From Macquaria australasica (Eukaryota; Chordata; Actinopteri; Centrarchiformes; Percichthyidae), in the NCBI GenBank assembly GCA_005408345.1, contig SEMN01000012.1, forward strand, positions 3,112,501-3,176,500: a stretch of 64,000 bases of DNA, in the 5' to 3' direction. Every line of letters starts with the position of its first letter. Within the stretch, counting starts at the first letter, position 1. Shown piece by piece: positions 38,301 to 51,800 of this stretch. The notes under the pieces are model-generated. The model ran no database searches. It was not told the origin of the DNA and worked only from the letters and a program-made list of their open reading frames with translations. The translations under genes and the position numbers were made by a program.

Positions 38301-41300
38301 AGAAAATGGAAATCTGTGAGGCGGGAGTAGAAAACAGGGAAGCTAATTGATTAGATAGCGTTAGTATTATATGCATGTCAACTGGCTGACACAATGGTTC
38401 ACCTGATGGATGATTATGTTGCTAACTGACTGTCTGACTGACTTTGGGACTGCTAGACACTGCAGTTTTTCCAAATGAAGTCGTGGCTGATTGATACTTG
38501 ATGAGCTGACCCTTAGTATTTCAGTATGTGAAGAACAAGAGAGGGAAATCAGACAGGAATGGACTGTGGTTGTGACATGAGTTAAGGGAGAACAACCAAA
38601 AATAACTGCGGAAGACAGAAAAGAAGGGTGGAGTGAGGAGGAGAAGAGAGAGGGAGAGCACACAGAGGGATGGATAGAGGGCAGATAGACAGCTGGATGC
38701 AAAGCTGTCTGTTGATGCCGGCTGTGGATATATGAGGCGTGAAAAACAGGTACAGTGGGGAGATGGGTGAGAGGGTGAGGAAGGTGGGAGAACCTCACTG
38801 TAACGCTAAGAGCAGCATTTGCAGCAATAACAGCAAAGGTGATTGGACAGAGACAGGCAGGAAGGAGAAACAGAGAGAGGCTTGTTGCCTGGACTGCAGT
38901 GAAAGTGCAAAGGGAGGCAGCGAATGAGGAGAGAGCAGTTTTTGGTATATAGTTGTTATAGTAACAGTGATGCAGATGTTGGCAGGGAAAGAGAGAATAC
39001 AGACATACATTTCCAAATAGCAAAAACTAGCAGTGAGCATCTCTTTATGTCTCTTTGTGTGAGAAGGCTGCGGGAGCATGTGTGAGAGACGCATTTCAGT
39101 GCTGATTGAGGGCGTGTGTGAAGCATGTGCTGCTCACATGTGGATTTGTGTGGCTGAAATCCGTCGTGTCTGTGTTTGCTGCATGTGTGCATTTGAGACA
39201 TGCTCAGCACTGATCTGCAGACAAGCAGTGCAGCATGTGTGAGAAGAGGCGTGTGAGATCTGCTTAGGGTGTGTCATAGAGGTACTAGGCAGAGAGAGAG
39301 GCAGAGGTTTAGCGAGGAAATTGAGAGGAGGCAACTGAGCCAAAGCTTTTGATTTGTAAGCATCAAGGTGAGTCTTTCTCTTCTTGATGTAAGGAGCAAT
39401 GAAGAGGATACATCTTTATACTGTCTGTTATTTCTATCAGTGTTGGAATATGAACTGTCATATGTGTATTATTGTAACATCTGAAAATATGTGTATTTTC
39501 CTTGCCAACAAGATGTGATTCTGATCAGTGTGAGGCTATAAATGTGTGATCTGAAATGCTATTGAGATTGCAAGATTATTTTTGGGGATTTTGATTTATG
39601 AGTATTTCATGCACGATTGATAGTCATTAGCAGAAATAGTAAAATATTCTTGTACTGTATTGTATGCTCACATACAGTACAATTCTATGTATGTTTGGGG
39701 CTGTATGTTTGCTTGTCTGTTTGTGTGGCTGTACATGCATGTAAAGTAAGTGCATCCTTGTGTCGGGCGCTCAGTTGTGTGTGTGTGTGTGTGTGTGTGT
39801 GTTTGTTTGAGTGTATGCGTGCAGCCAGCGGTGGAGGCAGAGGCCAGCTCCACTGTGAGTCATGGCGGTGCGAGCGGGGCAGAGCGCTGGACTCTCACAG
39901 ATACCTCTGTTCTCCTCTGGCCCTGCCAACGGCTTCTTTGTGTGGGGCACCCAGCATGAAAGACCTGCCTCTCTCTGTCTGCTTATCTGCTGATCTGCTC
40001 AAGCTACTGTAACGCTCTGCTGCTTTCCTTTCTCATTCCATTTATGCTGTCTTTTTCTTCTTTTCAATGAGATGTATGCTTTATTAAATTTCAAACAGTG
40101 ATAGAAGACAGGGAAAGATGGAGGAGGAGGATGGTGGAATGTGACAAATGAGCTGCAGACTCAGAAATATGTCCAAGTCTACAGAGCCACTGTGATACCC
40201 CAATGTAGAAACAGTACTTAAAGGAGTACTCCAGCAATTTACTATTGTACTTCAATAAAGTTGGGGGACTTGTGAGAGACAGATTTCTAAAAAGAGCCTG
40301 ATATATCTTGACATTTACTCTCTAGTATATGGGTCAAGCTCCAAAAATTCCCATAATGCAACTCCATATTGTCTTTCATTAGATTCCCCCTGTCTTTCAA
40401 ACTCCACACCCCTCATTTGTAATGCAGGCTTTCTGTTATAAATGTGAAGTTTCCAAGTCCGAACCGAGATAACCCCTCGTGACATCACTATGACATCATC
40501 AGGGTTATTTTCTCAGACTTGATCCTCATGTATACAATCAGTGAGGTGCCCCCTTTAAGTGCACAGACAGAATACCTATCTTGATATTGATAATGTGATA
40601 TACATCGCCTTCGTCTAAATTGGATCAATGTCGCAACTTGCCAGTTGTTGTTGTCATTCTCCAACATGCAGTAAATAATTATCCCTAATTTTCATACAGT
40701 ACTGTCCTCAATTTTTTGACTTTCATTGCAGATGATGGTAAAGATAAATCTAGAAAGAAAGAAGAAAGTGAAGTGACATCAGAGCATCAGACTGATTCAA
40801 AGTCACAGTGTGTGGACAGTTCCCCAGGCAAACCACTATAGTCCACTCAGCCATGGAAGCACTTTGTCCTCTTTTCTCATGGAGCGCAGTCCACCTCTAG
40901 TACTTATTTATCTGTGGCTGTAGTGAAAACCACTTGGTTATAAATTCACTGCAATAAAAACATTACAATGTATATTTTGTACATATTTAAATTCACACTA
41001 TATAGGATGTAAAGAGATTCATTCAATTAATTGGTGATCTGGGACAGATGTATTATGGAGTGATGCTATAATATGAATTCATTTTGAAACCATTGTTTCT
41101 TTTTGAGCATTTATTAGTTGGGAGAAAGCATGAGAAAAAATAATAGTATATTTGCTTTCGCCAGGATCCGAACCTGTGTGATGATTTACGAGTGGTGTGT
41201 GAAGTTGAAGTGTTTTCCGATGGTCATCCACAACGACAGTCATGTGGTGCTTCCTCCCCTCCTCTCTCTGACACCCTGACTGGCTGACTGTTGGCTCGTT

Positions 41301-41387
41301 AACGGACTGGCTGATAGTGTGGTTGGCTGTCAACTCTAGTGGCAGTATACTACATCCTGAGCCTCCTTCAGTTAAGAATTCCCTCTC

Positions 41388-41442
<55 letters not shown>

Positions 41443-44400
41443 GTTTGGCCTTTTCTTTTCTCCCACTTAATCCAGTTTCTCTCCTTTCCCATCCACCCTC
41501 CTCTTTTCCTCTTCCCCCCATCCTCCCTCACAGTTCAGCCTCCCCTTTTCTTTCCCAACCTCCTTTCACCTCCCCTCCTCCTCCATCCCTGAAGCCCCCC
41601 CCCCCAACACACTCTCATCCAGCCTCATACCCCGCTTCCCCCTCCATGTTTTCCTCCTCCCCTCCCCCTCGCCGCTCTTTCGCACTGCCAGTAGGCAGGG
41701 CTAGTAACCGTGTGGGTGGCATGTCTGGATTAGCGTGGCACACTGTCTGCCTTCGTGCAACACTGAGAGGACATGCTGATTTGACCCGGACTGATCAAAA
41801 TGTAGAAATAGCAGTAATGTGGTAGGTAAACCAGGCATTGTGCATTTAGGGTCTGTTTTGATAGTTGAATGATTAGATTCAGGCCACATCTGAAAGTTCA
41901 TAGTTCATTAAGGCTGTAAAGGTTAGCAAACATTTGTTTGTTCCTTGTTGTGGTATCTGGATGTGCTTTCAGGAAGATGTGGTTCTGGGCTGTGGTCTAC
42001 ATGGGACTGTTTTTCTTCTTCTTCTTTTTGGTTGCTAAGTAGACATCTCAACAGCCACACACATTGTGTGTTTATGGATGCACAACAGCTGTTGTCTGTT
42101 GCTATGTTACTGTTATGTACACGTTATGATATGGATTTAAGAATGTTAGCTTATGTAACATCCTACAGGTTATCAATATATGATTATAAATACATAAATA
42201 GTTTAATTTAATCCTATCCCAGATAAGCAAACAGATCTATTTGATTGTGAATTGTAATCATTAGACATATTTGGACAGAGTGAGGGGGAATACTGTGTAT
42301 TTTTCCCACTAAGCATTTGTTGTTGTTGAAAAATAAGCATGGTAGTAACTCAACTATTCTCTATTTTTTGTGTCCTGATAGGCAGCAAGCATGAGGATGG
42401 CACCCAGAGTGACTCAGAGAATGGACTGGGCCTGCGTTTCGCCAACCGCCGCCACGCCCTCGAGGAACGCCTAAAAGCAGCACACGGCCACGTGGGAGGA
42501 GGAGCAGGAGGGGGGAACATAACAGTGAGTGGGACCAGAGCAACCGGCTCCCGCACTGCCTTTATGATCGAGTTCTATGACGAGGAAAACCCTCGCAAGC
42601 GTCGGTCGTATTCGTTTTCCCAGACTGCACCCCTGCAGGTGGGAGGGGCTGGCGGGGAGGCACTGTGTCCACAGCCTCCCTCTCACCCCAAGGTGTTCAG
42701 CATTTCCACCTCTGCTACTACAGCCTCAGACTCAGGTAATAAAACTGTGATTTCATCATGTCTACTATATATTCCATGATACTCTCTCTATGAGCAGTTT
42801 TGTGTGTTTCCTAAAGAAAATGTTCAAAGTTAAAATCAGTGTATTTTAAAGAGAGAGAGAGTAAAGTAAAAGACACCTTAAGTATTTCTCTTTGCATGAA
42901 AAGTGAAACTAAACAAAACTTCAACGTTCATTTACAGAAGTTGCAGTAAATCTGTTAATCAGTAACGTTGTCATTCATTCACAACTATTGTTGGCACATA
43001 TAATAACAGTCATGAACTTGCACAAAAATCAGTTACTAAAGTGACTTGTCTCTGTGTCGTGATCATCTGTGAAAGCATGTTATATGTGTATGTCCATATT
43101 TCTTTAATAGCTGTATTTCTGCCCTATACTTTGTTACCTCTAGGTAAGGTCCCAGCTCCGATATCGGCTACAGTGGCTGCAGGTGCCCCTACGGCTGCCC
43201 GCGTCCTCCTCAAGCAGAGGTCAGAGGACCCGAGTATCGGTCGCAGCTCAGCCAGCACCGGGCTGGCGACAGGTAGCCCCACCAGCCCCAGCGAGGACGC
43301 CTCGGTCGTGGGGAGAGGAGCAGGAACTGCTGGAGGGGAGGCAGAGGACGACCACAGCGACAAGGGGACCTATACTATCGAACTGGAGAACAGGAACGCA
43401 GAGGAAGAGGAGGCCAGGCGCATGATAGACAAGGTAGGAGTGTTCAGAGATGTTAGCAACAACCTGCACCATGTAGGATCATTTCTGTCTTTCTACTTCA
43501 TCTATCACAATAATTTGTTTTGACTGCATTTGGAATTGCACCAGTTTTAGATAATAGACAACAACTGAGAAACAGAGAGATTTTTTCTTTTTTCATGTTG
43601 TGCTACAAAGAGAGAGCTTTTATTTATGAATGTATGCCATTTAAACCTCCCCGAATTTGTGATAAAAAAGCAATTTGCTGACCCTGCTAAAGTCTGCAGT
43701 GCATAATACTGCAACAAAATCCAATTCCATTTGAAGCTCATTCCCAGAGATGTGAACAGCTACACACATTGTTGTACTACACAACACTGCAATATTGTAC
43801 CGTATCCTTGTGGATGCACCACAGCCCTGGTTTCTATTGCTATGTTACTGTTGTACTTGTCATGATATGGATGTAAGTCTTTTTACTAATGTAACATTAA
43901 TGTAATTGCACATCGTGATTTTTCTTTTGCGTTGCTTTATATAGTTTAGATAACTGACTACAGTTGAGTAGACTTAAATAGACTGCAAACTGCATGGAGC
44001 TGGGTAATTTTTGTCTGATTTGTAATTTATAAGACATTATCATCACTTTTCGTTATTAAATACAATCATCTTAAAAGCCACTATAGTTTGCCACAAACCG
44101 AGGGAGATTTTCTTTTTGTATTCATGTTCTTCTGCAGCATAATGCATTTGAATCTCATGGCCAGAGAAGGGAGATAAAAAATATTGGGTCTATTACAAAA
44201 GTTTGCAAGTTCAAATGGAGGATATTTGGAGAACTATTATTGCTGTTTTTTTACTGTTAGGTCTTTAAGTTAAAAAGCAGCAAGTAGAATGACAAGAGCA
44301 TAATTTACACTTAGTCTGCAGTAACTCTAAAGAGAAGAATTTGACCAAGCGCAGACAACAGACCAGAGCAAGGTTAATCGTCTCTTTATTACCTGCTTCG

Positions 44401-47400
44401 TTGGCACTTTTAGGGTTAGCAAGTCCTTAGAGAGTGGTTTGTGTTGTAGCCACTAAAACAAAGCTATCATCCCTTAGTTGCCTTGCTTGACCACCACTCC
44501 ATCCTCTCTGTCCCATTGGTAAACCTAATGCTTCTGTAATAGCCCGTGGAGACTTTATCCATCAAGCACTGTTTCTTTCATGGCCACAGAAAATATGTCT
44601 GAAAGGGGCAAAGCAATATACTTAGAGAGAGATGGTTTAATGTTAGTTTTAGCGTGAAATTTACTGACTGAGGCTAAAAATAGTGGAAAAGCTAACATTT
44701 CTTTTGACCATCATTACAAGTAAAGCAGGAATAAAAAAAGACTGCCTTTAAATAGGTACAACAAAAGCAGAGTGCTAAACCATTCTAGACAGAAGTTCAC
44801 TAGACTTTTTAATTGCCACCTACCAGATTCAGAAGGTGGGACTGGCAGCATATCTGCTTATTTTTAGGAAGTTAAGTTGTTGCCAATAAAGGTTATAACA
44901 TAGACATAATTTTATGACATCTTAAAGAGGCACCTTTAAGTGTTGTATATAGGTGTTATCTTAGGAGGAGCAGTGATATAATTAGTGGGGTGTATTTCTA
45001 GTCAGTGTTAGTCTGAGTGCATTACATTCAAAACTGGAAGTGTTGTTATGCTAATTCCTGTAATTAGCTGACACACTAATTGGCACACTGCTCACAGTCT
45101 GTCCATTCTCGTTCTCTCTGCCTTTTGTAAAGAGTGTGTGTGTGTGTGTATGTGTGTGTGATTTTTTTTCGTTGCCATGGTACTCAACTATCAAGTGCAG
45201 ATTGGTGCTTTAACTCAACAGCATCTTCTTCTGTCTGTTCAGTTCACTTGTGTTCATCAAGAGAGCCGTAGAATGATATTTCCATAGTGTTTATATATCC
45301 TGACAGTACTTAATTTTCATTACAAAGTGTGCTACAGTACTTATATGTTTAGGATGCATACAGAATAAAGACTAATTGAAAAGTATGACAATACATACAG
45401 TACATAAAGATTTGCATTATTATATTGCAACATGTCCATCTTTTTCCACATTGTCAGCTTTTGTTTCTTCTGCTTTTTCAAATATCTGTAGGTGTTTGGT
45501 GTGCAGCAGAACCAGGACTCCTCTAGTCTGTCAGACCTGAAAGGAGAAGGAAAAGGAAAGGAGGCAGGAGAGACGGAAAAAGAGGTAGAAAACCCTATTT
45601 AACAGCTTATTTGTCTTTCTGTTGTTTTTTGTTTTTTAATTCCTGTTTCTACTTTTTTTTCTTTTTTTACCTTTTGTTCTCCCGTGTTGTCTCTCTCTTT
45701 CTCTGTCTGCCTTTCTCTACCTCTCCTCATATGTTCACCAATACACGAGAGTCCATTACTACAATATTGATGTTGCCCACGGTAACTCGTTCTTTGTTAA
45801 TTTCATTTTGATTAGATAAATTCCATTGTTAAAAAAAAAACAGACCTCCCTCTGACTTCCAATGTTTCATTACGCCTCTCAGTCCAGTGTAGTCTACTAT
45901 AACAGAGTGTGTGAGAGGTAGACGAAGAATCACGGCTGAGTTTCATAATGTGAGTCACAGTCACTCCCATGGATTGACCGCTCTACTCCCCTAGCCTGTT
46001 CATAGGAGTAGGCTTGTCCTCCCAGAGGCTGACCTAGATCATACTAAGATGAGGAGAGACATGCTCAGCCCTCCAGGGCATTTCATAAGAGGGAGTGGAC
46101 AGCGTGTATGAGCACTGACAACCTTTCTATCAAGTCTTTTATGCTATTTAGGTAGATGTCTTTTTCCAAATAAAATGATAAGCAACTGTTCAGCTTTTCT
46201 TAAAACTTTATTGTAAAATGACGGTGGTGTTAGATGTGTGTCAGATTTAGGGTTAAAAGCAGCCTCAAATCAGGCATTTTGATTTCCAACTAAAATACAA
46301 ATACAGGAATTTGTCTTAATACCACAAACTATATCATTTCCATCATCGTGTATTACATTTCACATGGACACATAAATGTTAATCTCGCTCATGATCTGCT
46401 CTGTATATCTTGTGATACTTTGTGCCACCACTAATTGACTAAACTGCTCTTTTTTCTGTTTTTCTCACTCCTGCTGTGTCCTTCTCTCTTGTCCCCCTAG
46501 GCTCTTCCTGGTGACTCGAGCTGGGTCTCTCAGTGGGCCAGTCTAGCTGCCAATCACACCAGGACAGACCCAGAGGGCTCAGGAGCAGAAACAGCCGCCT
46601 TCCTGCACAAAGAGAGAGGTATATAGTCACTTGACTCAGAGAATGAATAGGCCTAAATTAAATGTTGAGCTGGAATAAATTCTTAGTTTTTAAATACAGT
46701 ACACTGCAGCACTGGAAATCACTATAATCTGCTTTTAATTCATGTAAAAAAAAGTCTTGAATCTCAGTTAAGTGAGTTTGTCTTTTGTTCTCTTGGAGCT
46801 GATGCCTTTGAGTCCGGTGCATCGCTCAGCAGAGGTGAATCCTCCTCCAGTCTGACCGACCGTAAGCGCAGGACCCTCCCCCAGCTCCCTGTGGATGACC
46901 CCCGGGCTAAATCCAGCACCAAAGCTCTGGGACTGAGGTCCGAGATTGGGGAGAAACAGGACACTGAACCCCAGGAAAAAGAGAACAAGGGAGACGGGGA
47001 GTCCCCAACTCCCATGGGCGACGGTGAGATGACCAGTAAACGGAAACAAAGCTCCACCTCTTCTCCATCCAAGGCTCCTCTCCGGACCTCTGGCAGCACT
47101 GAGCGGAGGAAGAGGTCAGAGGAGAGGAGAGGAGGAGGAGGAACAGGAGCAGGAGAAGGAGGAGAGAAGTCTGGGAAGCCTCTAGTGCGCCAAGGCAGCT
47201 TCACAATTGAGAAGCCCAGCACTAATGTCCCTGCAGAGCTCATCCCACGCATCAACAGAGGCAGCAGTGGGCGCGAACGCAGTGACTCTGTGGGCAGCAT
47301 GGATACTGCTACGCTCCTGAAGGACACTGAAGCTGTCATGGCATTCCTGGAGGCCAAATTAAGAGATGAAAACAAACTAGACCAGAAAAGTAGTAAAACT

Positions 47401-48734
47401 GGCATCAGCACTCTGGGTTCAGGCTCTGGCTTCCCCCCTCGGACTGACTCCATCTCTCCTGAGTCAGATGTGGACACGGCCAGCACAGCTAGTCATGTGG
47501 CTGGAGAAGCAGAGAGGAAAGCGTCAGCTGGTGGCGAACAAAAACGACGTTCCCTCAGCAGCATGCACCGGGAGAAGAGCAACATGAGCACAGCTTCCAA
47601 GACCAGCGTCACTAACGCAAGTGCCCGTGAACGCTTAGAGAGGAAGTCTAAAACAAGAACAGCGGAGGCAACGAGCCGGACTGATGCACGCCGCTGTGTT
47701 CAGCCGTCCTCTGCCTCCTCCAGAGCACGCCAGCCTTCTCTGGATCTCACTGATGATGACCAGACTTCTTCCTTCCCCATCTCTGACATCCTCTCCTCAG
47801 ACCAGGAGACCTACTCTGGACCTTTGGGGCATTCCAAACTGGACAGCAGGTCTGCCAAAGCCTCCACCAGTGGATCCGCCAAAACCAGCCGTACTCTCCA
47901 GGCAGCCACGACCTCCTCCCTGAACAAGCAGGCCTCACTGCCTCAGCCGCGCCCCACAAGAGCCTCCCTTCTCCGCCGTGCCCGGCTGGGGGATACTTCT
48001 GACACGGATCTAGCTGATGCAGACAGGGTGTCTGTCGCATCTGAGGTGTCCACCACCAGCTCCACCTCTAAGCCGCCATCCGGTCGGAAGGGACTGTCAC
48101 GGCTGGACATGCTGGCTCAGCCGCGTAGGAACCGTCTGGGCTCCATCTCAGCCCGCAGTGACTCAGAGTGTACAGTCACACGGAGCTCCACCTCTTCACC
48201 GCGCCTGTCAGCTGAGACTGCTCTGCGTCTGGGCTTGCGCTCATCAACACCAACAGAGAACAGGCTGACACCCAGGATGAGGGCCAACAGCGTGTCCAAA
48301 CTGAATGAGACCAAGACTAAAACCACTACATCTGGATACTGCTCGCCCACAGGTGAGCACATCAACTGCACAAGTTATTTCTGGTTTATTCTAATTTTCT
48401 CATATATTGTAGGAACAAGGAGAAGAAGGAAATTAAAATTATCCATGAAGGTTTCTTACTTTATTATTTCTGTTATTGTTTTGTAATTTCTGATAGCATG
48501 GTTCTTTGTAAAAAAAATAACATGGTGTAAGGATCAAGTCCAAAAAGGCTACAGCGATGCATATCTCATTATGTGTCAGTGTGCAAACATTTGTCTGTAA
48601 ACATTTCCACTGTGTTGTGACAAACTTGTGCGTTGGTTGTCATCGTCCAGAGAGCTCTCAGCCCGAACCTGAGGGCGCTGATGCAGAGGAAGAGCTGATG
48701 GGTACTGTACCAGAGCTGTAGAGCCTTGATTAGA

Positions 48735-48807
<73 letters not shown>

Positions 48808-51800
48808 TGTCAGACCTGGGTCACAGCAATAGTAGCTGCCACCAAGCTCAGTTCTGTCAATTAATTTAAAGTAATTTGTTAAGAAACATACACACTTGAA
48901 TCTTTTACATTTTACAGTTTAAAATTTTGCCATGAAATCCTAAATTTGTTTGGAATACTTTGCCAGATATAAATTTAAAAGTGAAGTTTGTAGTGTTAGT
49001 ATATCACAAAAAGAAATTTCAGTGAGTAAAGCTGAAGTACGATGACCCAGCTCTAGCATATACTGCCATGTTAACTCTGTGTCTCCTCCCTGACATCCAT
49101 CAAGTAATAATGTGATGAAGACCCAAATGCTCTACTGATACTCTTACTTCTGTCAAAACATTTCATACAACATTGGAGCTGGAACTTCAAAACCCATGAG
49201 CAAAAGGTTTTGGAACAGTGCTCCACCTTGTGGAGGTTTATATTCATGACACTTCCACTTTGTCCCATTTTACTCGAGAGACTGATGGAGCATGGTGTTG
49301 TCTCATCATGGTGCAGCTACATTAATGCAGCTGTTTTGTGACCATTGTGAAGCAGCTTAACATCCCTGGCTCTGTCAAGGTTTCATGTACCTTGTTGGAT
49401 GCTTTTGTTGGCTGCCTGGGGCGGGGAGCTTTTAGATAAACTACAAGTAGAGTTTCTTTTTGCTGCTGTTTCTGTTGTTTTCAGTGTGGTTTTATTGCCG
49501 CCAAAACATTCCTGCTGCTGTCCAATAACAACAACTTAACTAATATACAAAAAAAATCAAGGAAGATTGCTTCACCAATCTTTCTTATTCACAGCCACCC
49601 ATTATTAAGTATATTGCAGCAACTAACATGCTATTGGAACCTAAAGTTAGTCTCTATTAGCTTTGTAAAATAAAGCATAATCTACATTACACAAGTCCAT
49701 AATCAAAAAAAGCCCTACTCCTCCATGATCTACTGCCTAAGAATACAGATTTACTACCTCCACCTGCACAATATTTGAATTTTGTCAGATCAAAGCAGGA
49801 TTGGCTGGGGGCTGCCTCAGTAACAAAGCTGTTCACAAGCTCATTTATTAACTTCATGAATAACAAAAGTTGTAATGGAAGAAAGTACCGTAATATTGAC
49901 TGAATAATCATATTGCCCTTCCATTACCTTCACAGTGTCCAGTAGCAGCAGGTGGAGACGTCTGCCGCCGGAGTACGGCTCCACCTCAGAGGAAGAGTTT
50001 GGCTCCAACCGGAATTCCCTGAAGCATGGAGGACGCTCCCACATGCGGCCTCATCACCTCGTCCCACACCGCAGCACGAGACTCAGCACCACCGCGAGCC
50101 CAGGCTCCGGCATGGTGACTGGTCCGGGTGGAGTCGGGGTCAAACACCGCATGAAAGAGCAAGAGGAGTACATCAGAGACTGGACAGCACACAGTGAGGA
50201 GATAGCCAGGTATTGATCTGTATAAGACTGATCTATTAGTTGATATAATTTCTTAATATGATGTTGTAATGCAATGTTTAATAAGAGCTGTCCTTAATGG
50301 CTTAACTTTTATGTTGATATGTATGTGATTACAGGTTATTGTGTATGCAGGTTGCATGTGTTCATGTCTATCCTAAGTCCTAAAGAACTCCTCCATCTGT
50401 CTGATGGTTAACAGGTTATTCCCATGTGTGCGCAGGATCAGCCAGGACCTGGCTAAGGACTTGGCCATCTTGGCCCGTGAGATCCACGATGTGGCCGGCG
50501 AGATCGACTCGGTCAGCTCATCTGGCACGGCACCCAGCACCACCGTCAGCACCGCCGCCACCACCCCGGGATCGGCCATTGACACCCGGGAAGAGGTAGG
50601 CCCTACACGTCCCACGCAGCCGGATATACAGGAGAGCATGAGAAAGGTGCCCGTTTTTCTTCTTCTATCATTGCCTTACTGCGTGTGCTTCCATTGCGCC
50701 TTTGCCATCCCTCCTGTGTTGCTTGGTTAAAAATGGCCGCCTCTCAGTTGCTTTGTAGCTTTCATCTGCTGTGAGAGGTATTCATTTATTACACTCCCAT
50801 CTGCTCCACTTTCATTCCTTTATTTTTTAATTCTTATTTTTGCCATGAGAGGATTTACTTATTTTTGAACTATAGGATTAAAATCTTTTTTGGCTGGACA
50901 ATTAAAGCTTTAGAGCTGCTTAGCTCTGTCTCTGACAGAGTTCCTAATTCCTTCATTTCTCACAAATCTTTACTTAACTCCATTAAACAAAGCTGGAATA
51001 ACACTGGAGAGAAATTTCTTCCAAGTGTTTTATTTTATTCCCCTCCTCTCTCCCTTCTATCCCATCTCTCCCTGTCTTTGCTCAGTTGGTGGATCGGGTG
51101 TTTGATGAGAGCCTCAACTTCAGGAAGATCCCGCCTGTGATTTCAACCAATAAGGCACCGGAGATCAACGGTAAGCCGGTGGAGCTCCGCCCCCGGGCTC
51201 CCGACAGCCTCGAGCCCCGAGCTTTGAGGAGGCGCACCTGGAACCGAGAGGAGGTGAGAAGCAGCACAGAGAGCATGACCTCAAAATTATACCAACATGG
51301 AGACTTTCACAAGAACACTTCAGGTCGTCATATGTCAAACTTTATTTCTTTTTTCCTCTGTGTATTCAGGCAGTGTTGGACAGCCTGCTGCTCCATTCAG
51401 TTTCTCAGCTGTCCACCAAGATCAGACACTCTGTCGACAAAACTGCAGGAAAAATCAGGTAATTATACTTTGTGACATTATAACCTTCGGCAAGTGTATT
51501 TACAGTGTATCTATCCCTCAGTGTGCCATTGTGTTGCTTCGTATAGCCAAAGCCACTGTGTATGAACATGCGTCCTGTTTTCTCCAGGATATTGTTTAAG
51601 GATAAGGAAAGGAACTGGGATGAAATTGAGAATAAACTGCGATCGGAGAGTGACATGCCTCTCCTGAAAACCTCCAACAAGGTACAGAAACCCATCTGTC
51701 TGAACAATATTTGATGACAAGGAAAATACAGTATTATTGGGAGCTAATGGTTTTGTTATTTTGTTTTTCCTCCTCTCTGCAGGAGTTCTCCTCAATTCTG

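Larger units (their letters stand above)
37404..42381 (+). other. cep170: cep170 intron (5.0 kb) holding a candidate alternative last exon
   Basis: Bounded by a weak donor, AAAAG|GTTGTT, and the acceptor TGTCCTGATAG. The purine-rich stretch at 38.5-39.4 kb yields a long low-complexity antisense open frame that is not believed. A probable repeat lies at 40.2-40.56 kb, a candidate terminal exon at 40.73-40.98 kb, GTCT/CT microsatellites at 41.39-41.44 kb and a CT/C-rich tract at 41.45-41.68 kb. Confidence 0.6.

Noticed and set aside
38367..39023. 218-codon minus-strand open frame in a cep170 intron
   Set aside because: Low-complexity Ser/His/Leu product created by a purine-rich plus strand; no splice signals or family resemblance.
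41317..41825. Overlapping plus-strand open frames of about 90-126 codons
   Set aside because: They are translations of GTCT/CT microsatellite and a pyrimidine-rich tract.
46764..47486. 240-codon minus-strand open frame
   Set aside because: It is the antisense shadow of the large cep170 exon 46799-48352.
50404..50730. Independent small gene suggested by a 108-codon open frame
   Set aside because: It is the cep170 exon 50436-50595 plus read-through into flanking introns.
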